Source of the DNA: Tachypleus tridentatus
Lineage: Eukaryota; Arthropoda; Merostomata; Xiphosura; Limulidae
DNA: 64,000 nt
NCBI RefSeq assembly: GCF_004210375.1
Contig: NC_134834.1
Coordinates: 160,971,290-161,035,289 of the forward strand
Reading direction: 5' to 3'
The position numbers and the translations under genes are program-made. The notes beneath the pieces were generated by a model. The model made no database searches and had not been told where the DNA came from. It saw only the letters and a program-made list of their open reading frames with translations. Of this stretch, positions 54,429 through 64,000 are shown piece by piece. Each line of letters starts with the position of its first letter. Positions within the stretch are counted from its first letter, which is position 1.

Positions 54429-56812
54429 GTTTTTACATTGTCATGGTGGCTACTTTTGCTTTCTTCTCTAACATGTGACATCTCCTCTGCCCACCAGGAT
54501 ATTTCAGTATTTTAAGTAGGTGCTGAATTGGATGGGAGCACTAAAATATTCTCGAGTGTCTAATTATAAAAGTGATCAACAAATGCCACCAGTTAAAGAA
54601 ATTAAAAGGTGATGACATCAATTGGACAAAGAAAGCTAGTTTACTTCCTAGATCCAAGCACACTTTCCATGTCTAGTTCTATTTGACTAGCATGGCAAAA
54701 ATTCATCTTGACAGATACAGCCAATGAGCTATTCACTGATCCACCAGAGACGATCATTCACTTGTCTGTCCAGGTACCAAGCAGTTTTATTTGGTTGTCT
54801 AAATATTTTCACTATTCTTTAATTGTGTTTAAACTGGTTATTTTTCATGCAATTTTAAATTCAGTCAAATTATTGATTAAAGAACACTCCCCTTATTTCT
54901 TAATTGCCTTTTGATTGGTATTATTTAACACCATCATTTAAACAGAGTAAGAAGCAAATAATAACAGTTCTCAAAATCTGCACATAATGTCTAAGGAAAA
55001 AAAAATGTTGCCACAAGTGCAATAATCAGGACTTTGTCATATAAAATGCTGTAGTATATCCCCAATATATTTTCACACAGATTAGAATATGAAACCCTAT
55101 TACTAATGCACTTTTGAAAGGCAGACCTTTATACATTAAGTGCAAACTGGGAAACTTCCCCATAGACACTTGATATACAAGCAAAGTACATGACAATCGT
55201 TCTCACCAAAAATAAAGAAAAAAAAAAGCATTAGGCTCTTACACTAATTAAGTACTTCTGGTGAATACATAAAATAAGGGGAAGCTTTACAAGTTAAAGC
55301 TCATGAATTAGCTTTGCTACATTACACGCATATGGTATTCAACTTTCTTAGCAAGCCAAATTCAAAATGAAACATTGTTTAATGCTAGGAAAATATGGTG
55401 AAACAGTCCTCAATTTTGTTTTCAGACATATTCCTCATTCTTCAAAACATAAAACTGAAATCATTTGCTCATTCACTACAAAGCAGTAACTTAAAAATGC
55501 CAAAATAATGTAAATATCAAGCAGTAAATTACACAATCCCCTTTTATACTACAACAAGCAACAATTTAAAATGCAACTCATTTGCACATGGTTTGACAGA
55601 CTGCAGTTATTTTTGAATCACATTTTGATTAAACAAATGATTTATTATTTGAATTTATAAAGTGTAAAGGCAACTAGACAAAATTAATAATCTTTTCTTA
55701 GTAAATAATTGTCTGTTACAAAAGGGTAGTTGTTTTACAGATACAGTAAGGCCTACACATTCAAAACTATATTAATTTTTATAAATTTAACATTCATTTT
55801 GTTACAGTAATCAAATAATTTCAATCTAATTGAAATTTCAAATTACACTGTGAGGTAACAGTATTATTATATATTACTGTTATTTTTTTATCTGTTTAGT
55901 TGTGTAGAAAATCTTAATCCTTGGCATTGTTCACAAGACATACTGGTAAAGAAAACAAACCAATGTAAACTCCCAAACTATTAAAGAAATATTAACAGTT
56001 TCTTTTATTTTAAGCATAAATCTATGCAGAGCCATCTAGAGACAAAACTGTGACAAAAACTATTTATCACTCTGATCCTGTAAAATTAACACCTGCTACT
56101 AGTAATATTGGTTTTGGCACCCCATGGAATAGGTGCCCTAAACAGGGTTACATACTGTTCACTTCAAAAGTCACCCCAAAAGACATTAGAAGGTTAACTG
56201 AAAATGCAAAAAGGAACTTATGTCTCACAAGTTCATGTGAAAATGTAAAAATTACTGTAAAGGAACATCATGTATGATGTCTAAAGAACTAAAATTTATT
56301 TTTCTAAAATAAAAAGTATGTTTGCAAATATCTTCCATGAAATAGTCACTTAACGTGGCCTTAGGACTGGCTCCTTCATTTAGAAATAATGTTGAGAATT
56401 GTTGTGGTAATACAGTCATGAATGTATTTTTATGTAACTACAAAGACCTGATATCATAATCTGGCAAATTGTTTAAGGTATTAAATAATTATTTTTGTTA
56501 ATAAAAATTAATGTTACAGAGGCTACATCCACAAAAAATGAAATGGTTTAAATTCATTTTAAGTTACTGTAGTTTTTTACTATCCACTAAATTTTCAATT
56601 ATACACATGAAAAAGTTACAACTACTTAAGACCTTACATTACCTACTTAACCCTAAGCTACACTTTCAAATTTTAGACTTCTCAACTGAGGAAAAAAGAA
56701 ATAAATGATAAGTACAGTCTTACACTAATCATCACTAACACTTTTAGGTAAATATATGAAGCATGCGACATATAAGAAACAGAAAACTAGCCTGATTAAT
56801 TAGTGATAACTT
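54429..56812. other. No gene recognised
   Basis: AT-rich. A 75-codon frame at 56050-56277 is the only one without obvious low complexity, but it has no family I know and no splice context. Nothing else is seen. Confidence 0.45.
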
Positions 56813-57020
56813 ACGTATCTCAGAACGGCTGTTATGGGTATTAACACTTTTATTAATGAGGAGAAAATAACGTTTCAACCTTCCTAGGTCATCTTTTTAA
56901 CCTGAAGATGACCTAGGAAAGTTGATACGTTGTTCTCTTTTCATCATTAAGAGTTAATACCCATAACAGCCACTCCGAGATATATTTTTATTTCAATTGG
57001 GTTTCTCGTCATAAAGAATT
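56813..57020. repeat. Two copies of the hammerhead-like repeat, head to head
   Basis: The left arm (TCTCAGAACGGCTGTTATGG, GTATTAACACTTTTATTAAT ... CCTTCCTAGGTCATCTT) and right arm (AAGATGACCTAGGAAAGTTG ... GAGTTAATACCCATAACAGC) are inverted copies of the repeat at 11703-11820, with a spacer of about 10 bp around 56897. The right copy continues into the TTTCAATTGGGTTTCTCGTC tail. The transcript would form a long hairpin. Confidence 0.75.
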
Positions 57021-59370
57021 AATGATAAATTAATATTTAAAGCCAAATTGTGAGGCTAAAAAAGGTTGTGCACATTCTAAAACTCAGAGAAAATAAACAT
57101 TAGAACTACCATAAATCAGGGTTATCTCTACAGTGATGACATACCTGGAACACTATTGATTTTGTTGGCATTTACATGGATATCAGACCAAAAAAATGTT
57201 TTCAGATGAATCAGAATTTGTGTAGTTTTGGGAGATAAATGAAATAAAATTACTGCAAAAATCAACACTCAAATAAGAAAAAAAGACTATTTTCTTTAGT
57301 AACATTTCTAGCAATTGCTCTTTGTAAGACTTAATTCACTTTCCTACAAAGCATAAGGAAGAGAAATTGCTAAAGATGTTCCTACAAAAATTTTTTTTAG
57401 TTAAATGTGTTTGCAGTAATTTTCTTTTAAATGAAAAAAGTAGCAGTATGTATAATTAAACTAAGTCACCTATCACAAGTGTCATGGCCAACACTGAATA
57501 TCAGTGTTGAACTTTGAAATGTATGTTTTGCTTATTACAGATATTACTATATAAATTTAAAATATTCACTTGCAATTTTATACACTTTTGGGGGTAGGGG
57601 ATGGGAAGTTCTGTTACACAAGTGGAAAGTATTGGAGAATGGGTATCTTTGAACAAATTCATAGTTATTTAATAAGTTTGATAAACTTATTTTCATAGTC
57701 TTTAAATTTATGTTTTGCTCACAATTCATGTTCAAGGGCATTTACTGGCTTATTTGCTAAACTAGCAGTAATACTTACTCATCATATAAATATCAAACAA
57801 ACGAATTACAATAAAATTTAATCAACAGTCTAACCATAAGCTAAGTTATATAAATTAAGAAGCTTATATAATACACTTAATTATAGTTTATACCATTTAA
57901 ATAAAAGTATAATTCATTAATTATCACTTAATGCTTCATCAAAGGTTGATATAACACTGACAAATACTGGAGCAAAAATTATATTTTACCGAAATATAAG
58001 CTTATTTTATACATACATATTTCTACAAATGAAACATATAGTAATGTCTACAACTCAATCGTGTCTTCGACGCTAACAATATTATTATAACGACTCTTAA
58101 AAGTACATTAGGCTAAACAGTTAAGTTCAGAATGAAGTTAAACAGGAAGAAAATGGCGAACAGGTGCATGGGTGACCTTCTTCGATCTTTGCATGTTACT
58201 TGTTATACAGCTTTGAAATTCCACACCACACAACACAACATAATCTTCCACAAAATCTTTTGTAAAATACTAAATTAAAATCGAAAATCAAAACGCAAGT
58301 ACAAATAACAACACTCATAGATACCTTTTGGGTGTAATGTTTAACGAAAGGAATCAAATACCTTTAACAAATTTATTTGCAATCTACTTCCATTAAAATC
58401 CAACATACGTACCATGCTCTTTTAACGCTATACACATGCGCAATAGCTAGTATCAGAGGTTTACACATTCGCCCGTGTTTTTCTTATTTAAATTTATATT
58501 AAACATAGTTTGGTGGCCTAATAAAACATATGTTTGAAAATATTAATATATCATATATTCATAATAAGTTGTCTATTAGTTTCAATAAAACATGATTGTT
58601 AATATATCGCCTTTTTGTTTTTTTTAATAATATTTATTATTCAAGTTTTTGTTGAATCGTAATTTAACTATAATTCAATTTCCTATTTATTATTGTTTAA
58701 ACAGTAATTGACAAATGCTTACGTCATTATTTTTGCTTTTTATTTCTACTCGTATTTCTAGCATATTTATGTATATTTATTTTCTCACGTTCAATACAAA
58801 ACAGAATTTCACTCTCCAACGTTTTGGTTACGGATTTTTATAAGGAGCTACTGTGGAAGTCTCCTTCAAACACATTTAAAAATTCCAAACTGATATTCTG
58901 GGGTGTGTGCATATACTAATAGAAATATAAGTTATATTTTCTTCAAAAAACACTTTGGTATTATCTTAAAATAAATCAATAAATGCCTGATTTCAGATTT
59001 CGCACAATTTATATTATGTTTATAAAAGTTTCAGCTTTCTCCTTATTTAGGATGTTGAGCAATAGACGCAATTTTCCGAAAAATGTGAAAACCGAAATGT
59101 TGATAAAAATGATAAACAATGCAACGTACGAAATTTGGTGTTCTTTTATTCATTTTTAATTGTGTTTAACAAATTTAATTTATCATTATATATTTCAGAA
59201 AACAAACGTTTTGTGTTAATGTTGGCTAGATATCGCGGATTAATGTGTAAAAATGTCTGCAATTTTCTTGAAAATTTAGAAAACCCTATAAAACGCAAGA
59301 TAGGCGCAAATAGAAGGAATTTTTCATTGATTAGTAAGTCAATCATTTCATTTTTGTAAATAAGTAATTA
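57021..59370. other. No gene recognised; possible promoter-like patch near 58100-58450
   Basis: AT-rich except around 58100-58450, where CpG dinucleotides become more frequent and GCCATTTT (minus strand), a YY1-type start-site word, occurs near 58151-58158. On the plus strand the same place reads AAAATGGCGAACAGG, a good start context opening a frame of only about 40 codons. It may hold a first exon of the TRIM-NHL gene or of another gene; the sequence alone does not decide. Confidence 0.25.
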
Positions 59371-61860
59371 TTGAAGGGAGGGGGTAAAGGGCCAGAGAAA
59401 GATGTGATTGATAAGGATGTTATAGTTACAGGTAGTTCTTTAACAAGGCATTTAGATAGGACAGTCTATAAGGTAAATAAGAAGAAAAGAAGCAGATTAT
59501 GCTACCGCTAGGGGCGGTTGTAGTTATTCTGGAGCCCCAAGCAGAATTCAGTAAATGAGGTCCCATAATGGTAAGAAAACTCAGAAGTAGATTAAAAGGC
59601 ATAGGATCAGGGACTTATTTGTGTGGGGCTCTAGGCAATTGCCCAGTTTGCTCAACAGCTAAGACCACCTGTGCCCCTAATATAATAATGTAGGGGAAGA
59701 TAGAAAGGAAAGATAATTGATAAGTACAAAGGGTTTGAAGAAAATTGCCATAATGTTGACAGAGATACTGCCCAGAATTAACACTGTGAATGAATTTATA
59801 AGTAGGTCACTAGGACTAAATGCTAGGCTTAGGTTAATATATATGGATGAGCAGATAGGCTGGTTGGACTTTTATGATCAGTTTAGTGGGAGGAATAAAC
59901 CGTTTAGAATGGATGGTATATATTTAAATAGTGTCGGGGCTGGCTTGTTTGCTAAGGCTATTAACTCAGCTGTAAGAGAAGTTTTAAATTAGGAGGTGAG
60001 GGACAGGAAAAACCAAGTGCAAAAAGAATAATAGGCAGATAAACGTTTAGCATAAGAAATGAGTATAGTAGTAGTTATAAGGATAAGCACAATTGTTACT
60101 TTTGTAATGCTAGAAGTATAAGAAATTAAATAGATAAATTTATAACACTGGTAGAAATGAAGGGTTTTGGTATAATTGGAATAACCAAAACGTGGTTAAA
60201 CGTAGATGATTCCTCAGATAGACGTTTCTTTGAAATACAGAGTTACAGGCTATTTAATAGGAATAGAGTTCTAAAGAGGTGAGTGGCTTTAAATGTAAAA
60301 TGTGAGCTATGGCCTGTTGAGATTGAGGATATTAACTATAATGACAGGGAAACTGAATCCGTTTGAGTTTTTCTTAGTGGATCTAAAGGGAAAGACTTTT
60401 TATTGAAAGCTGTTACACACCACTAAATGATAATAATGAAATTAGTGAGAATTTTACAATAAGATTAAGATTTCAGTTGTTAATGAAATCATAAGTATGA
60501 GCAATTTTAATTTCAGGCATACAGATTAAGTAATGTTAGAATCAAACTACGAGGGAGAAAGGTTTTTTGGAAATTGTTCAGGATGGTGTTCTTTGCCAAT
60601 TAGTCAAGGAATCCACAAGCAACAATGCTAATTCAGATTTATAGTTAACTTCAAATATAGAAATGATTGATAAGGAAGAAATTGGGGAACATCTGTGTGC
60701 AATGATCATTGCTCTATTAGGTTCGATGTTTTGTTGCATATAGAGATATGAAATAATTAACATTTTGACTACAAGTTTAAAAATGCAAATGTTAAAGGGA
60801 ATCATTTGTTGTGAATTGAGCAACTGAGTTATTTGGATTCATTTATCAGATGTTGAAAATGTTTAAAGATAATTTTTTTAAATATTTAAGATAAACATAT
60901 TTCTTATAGAAAGAAAAGGGTAGCTGCTGGTAAAGGACCAGGTTCACTTACAAATAGTTTAAGGGATAATACTAAATAAAAGCATCATAAATTTAAGTGA
61001 TTTAAATTGGCTACCATGACAGAGAACTTGGAAGATTATAGAATATCAAATAAGTTGGCAAAATATAAGACCTATGATAAAATGTTGGCTAAAAATGTAA
61101 AAATTAGCAGTAGAGATTTGTTTAAATACATTAAAGATAAATTAAATGTTAGAATAGAAGTAAGACCTTGAGGAATGATAAAGGGAGGCTAGTATCTAAT
61201 GATTATGAGATGACTGCTTTATTAAATTTTGCCATTTCTTTGGTTTTTTACTAATGAAGATTGAAGCAGTAATCCACATCTCAAACAGCTGATAAATCAA
61301 AACGAGATCAAGTAAGGTGACTGCATTAATTCTGAACTGGTTAAAAAAAGCCTAGAAAGTTCAAACAAACGATAAGTCTCCTTGGACAGATAATATTTCT
61401 CTACGGCTTTTGAAGGAAGTTAAAGGTTGGATACATGAGTCACTTACTACTATGTTTTTGTCTTTAATAGTGGACAGGTATCAGAGGATTTATTGGCATT
61501 GAGCTGATGTAATTCATCTTTTTAAGGAAAGTTTTAACAATTGTCCTGGGAAATTGTAAGCCCACTGGTCTTATACCAGTTGTGAAAAAAGTTTCAGAAA
61601 GTTTGTTAAAAGAGTCTTTGCAAAATTGCTTAACAAAGTTTAAAATTTTACTAAATAATCAACATGGTTTCATTAAGGGGAAAATCCTGTCTTAAAAGTT
61701 TTTGAAATTATTTGAAAATATCACTGCTTATGTGAATGAGAATAAGGGTGTAGATTTGACGTAAATGGATTTTTTAGAAAGCATTTGACAAAGTGTTGCA
61801 TAAAAAGCTTGTAAAATTGTCTTTATTGGTGTAGAGATAAATTAGCAAATTGAATAGAAG
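59370..61860 (+). mobile_element. CR1/L2-like LINE relic: SGNH-type ORF1, endonuclease and RT remnants
   Basis: In plus-strand order: DVIVTGSSLTRHLDRTVYKV (about 59415-59475), the Ser block of an SGNH-hydrolase-like ORF1; an inserted MITE (59509-59679); then 59717-59992 with KKIAIMLTEILPRINTVNEF, WLDFYDQF and FRMDGIYLNSVGAGLFAKAI, the end of the domain. Around 60105-60420 endonuclease words appear (GFGIIGITKTWLN, FEIQSYRLFNRNRV). Around 61110-61260 there is DLFKYIKDKLN and RNDKGRLVSNDYEMTALLNF. Around 61380-61810 RT words follow (PDNISLRLLKEVKGWI, NENKGVDL, KAFDKVLHKKLV) in shifting frames. It stops before the catalytic YxDD. Confidence 0.75.
59509..59679. mobile_element. Short MITE nested in the LINE ORF1
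   Basis: TAGGGGCGGTTGTAG at the left and CCACCTGTGCCCCTA at the right are imperfect inverted ends, and the two halves of the SGNH ORF1 lie directly on either side. The ends resemble hAT-type non-autonomous elements. No open frame inside. Confidence 0.55.
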
Positions 61861-62531
61861 CAGTGAGAATAGTAGAACTAGGAAACACAAGTATAAATAT
61901 TCGTATGGTCGGAGTCATCTTCAGATAAGACAATTTTATTTTTTAACAGGATGGTTGGCTTCAGACGTTGTAGAGGAAGTATAATTATTCAAACACAAAG
62001 CGATACAGTAGTAATAAAGTAATGGAAAATACATCATGGATTTATTGATGGTGTAAAATGTTATCATACAAAGTAAATATTAATACATAGAACAACATAG
62101 TAACGTTTTGTACTTGAACTCAGAACATTTTAATCTGTTTCCGTGCTGTTGTATAGTTTATTAATGTTCTGTTTTGGAACATTTATTGTTCCAAATTGTT
62201 CACCATGTTTTGTATTGCTTGTAAATCCAGTAAACTCCCAACAGTCAAAGTTGGAATAAATACACTATATTATTTGATCTTGTACTATATGTAGTACTAG
62301 GACTTACGAATAATTGTATAATATGAGAGCTCACCATAGTTATACGTACTGTTAATAGGGAGGGTTTTATTTACTCTATGTTTACTCAGATATTGTGGAA
62401 CATAGTACTTTCATTACAAAGCTGAATTTAAACAAATATTTCAAACTATGGAGATTGATATAAAGGATGACACAGATTGTCATGAGAGTTCCTTACTATA
62501 ATGTCCAGGCCGACTATGACATCTGTTACGA
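61861..62531. other. No feature recognised
   Basis: AT-rich sequence between the LINE relic and the next SINE. Nothing named. Confidence 0.5.
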
Positions 62532-62543
62532 TTATCAAATCGG

Positions 62544-62815
62544 TTTGTTTGTTTTGAATTTCGCACAAAGCTACTCGAGGCTATCTGTGCTAGCCGTTCC
62601 TAATTTAGTAGTGTAAGACTAGAGGGAAGGTAGCTAGTCATCACCACCCACCGCCAACTCTTGGGCTACTCTTTTACCAACGAATAGTGGGATTGACAGT
62701 AACATTATAACGCCCCCACAGCTGAAAGGGCTAGCATGTTTGGCGTGACGGGGATGCGAACCCGAGACCCTCAGATTATGAGTCGCACGCCTTAACACGC
62801 TTCGCCATGCCGGGC
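62544..62815 (-). repeat. tRNA-derived SINE, family 1, with 12-bp target duplication
   Basis: Complete family 1 order in reverse, from AATTTCGCACAAAGCTACTC to CATGCCGGGC. TTATCAAATCGG (62532-62543) and TTATCAAATGGG (62816-62827) flank it, 11 of 12 identical. The open frame across it is a by-product of the SINE. Confidence 0.92.
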
Positions 62816-63267
62816 TTATCAAATGGGAAATGACAGTCTATTTTGCAAGTAGTCAATAGTGACGGTTTGGGAGATGTTTTGAGTAATATGTCTCGTTTAG
62901 CCATAACCTTTCTGAAAAAAAATAAGCTTTAAGTTTTAAGTAAATAGGCAGTTAAGTCAGGTATAAATTTAGCATCTGGTGTCATACAAGGAAAATCTTT
63001 GGTCAGTGCTGAAAATGACAAGCGATACAGGGAGCTCAAAATCAGGCTATAGAAGTTCTGCATAATAAAACAATGAATCATAAACGTTTTGTGTTCAGAA
63101 TATCTGAAGATAAGAGACGAAGAACATTGACTCCAGACTTTTTTAACAAGTAATCATGATTCTCCTACCACATGAAAAGTCCTGTCAGTGTAAAACATCT
63201 GAGCTAGACTTATTTTCTCTCCTTTCCACATAAACAGTGATTGAGGACTGAATATTACCCTCTACCG

Positions 63268-63350
63268 GTCCAGCGCTGGGTCAGCGGTAAGTCTACTGAT
63301 TTGCAACACCAAAGTCAGGGGTTTTGCTAAAAGAAAAAAAAACACACACA
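63268..63350 (+). repeat. tRNA-derived SINE, family 2, sense copy with internal deletion
   Basis: The tRNA-like head (AGCGCTGGGTCAGCGGTAAG, TCTACTGATTTGCAACACC, AGTCAGGGGTT) is followed directly by the family tail TTGCTAAAAGAAAA and a CA-rich end; the middle (the CCTCGGTGG ... GATGTGGC part) is missing. Confidence 0.6.
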
Positions 63351-64000
63351 TCTTTTTATTTTAGTAACCGACTGAGAATCTGTAGAATTTTCTATATCGG
63401 TATCAGGGAATGAATATATAGATCCAACTCGTATCTTCATGTAAAAGCAAATATTGTCAGGCCTGATGGCATTGATATAAAATTAAGGATGAAGAGACCT
63501 CTGCAAACTTTTTACTTCATTCACTGTTTTCTTAAATAGGCGTATAACTTAATGATAAAATCGTTTCTTCGTCTCACAATATTTATTCATATAAGGTCTA
63601 CATAGAAACTTTACAAAGTTATAAATGGTGAGCTAACAAAAGTCATTTGACATCGTCCATGTGGATAAAAGACAAAGCAAGCAAATTTGTTGCATTATAT
63701 TTAAATGATTGCAAAAACGATGTAATCAACACATGGATACACGTGGTAGTTAAACAGGAAACATGATCGGTCGTTTACATTCGGATATATTTTAACAGAA
63801 CAATTTCTTGCCTAATGGTGTAAGTTTGGTACAAAAGCTCATTTTGTATTATACCAAGCGATGAATTGGGATTCAAAATTATCTGCGACGTGTTTCTATC
63901 TATGTTAAAAAGCTAAAATCAACCCATCAATCGTTCTGTTACATTCTAAAGCATTTCAGAAAAGAACAGCTATATATCCTTTGAAATATGTAATGTGTAA
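63351..64000. other. No feature recognised
   Basis: AT-rich DNA to the end of the window, with no exon or repeat identified. Confidence 0.5.

Noticed and set aside
56050-56277. Small gene of 75 codons
   Set aside because: No family, no splice sites, and the frame length is unremarkable in this much sequence.
62544-62815. Functional tRNA genes (also at 3490, 31450, 32100)
   Set aside because: The tRNA-like heads are attached to conserved SINE bodies and flanked by target duplications, and the arms are degenerate.

Overview
This is an AT-rich, intron-rich, repeat-laden animal nuclear genome segment, not a bacterial or organellar one. Two genes are recognisable by homology, both with arthropod-style GT-AG introns. 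Several tRNA-derived SINE families occur in many copies; one, with a conserved tail containing AATTTCGCGCAAAGCTAC, I associate with horseshoe crabs (Limulidae). That makes a chelicerate, most likely a horseshoe crab, the best guess. The species assignment rests on memory of repeat families, not on a search.

Layout. Positions 1-8847 hold no gene I can name: an 11-copy 33-bp minisatellite (2271-2626), SINEs, two blocks that look like conserved noncoding DNA, and one orphan open exon candidate (minus, 6639-6836). A gap of exactly 500 N (8848-9347) follows. From 9730 to 14710 on the plus strand lie the last six coding exons of an acid ceramidase (ASAH1-type) gene; the exons carrying the catalytic Cys are absent, probably in the gap or upstream of it. 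After about 6 kb of intergenic/3' UTR sequence comes a convergent minus-strand gene. Its ten coding exons run from the ATG at 49270 to the stop at 20773 and encode a RING, B-box1, B-box2, coiled-coil, NHL protein of about 885 residues: a TRIM-NHL RNA-binding regulator closest in my judgement to Mei-P26.

The introns of the TRIM-NHL gene, chiefly intron 3 (15 kb), are packed with dead transposons: rearranged LINEs with zinc-knuckle ORF1, endonuclease, reverse transcriptase and RNase H remnants; a Ty3/gypsy gag-protease fragment; a hAT transposase relic; a MITE; SINEs with clear target-site duplications; and two unclassified repeats present twice each. Upstream of the gene (49.3-64 kb) are a Tc1/mariner relic with intact inverted ends, palindromic elements, another LINE fragment and a CR1-like LINE whose ORF1 has an SGNH-esterase layout.

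The most consequential observation is that both genes are broken by single-base changes inside otherwise clean exons: two +1 shifts in the last NHL exon and one shift in an acid ceramidase exon. All splice sites and all other exons stay in frame. Uncorrected indels in a draft assembly explain this best, but recent pseudogenisation is not excluded. I did not find a convincing new biological system. The best leads are a hammerhead-like motif in a dispersed repeat, the orphan exon, and the unclassified intronic repeats.
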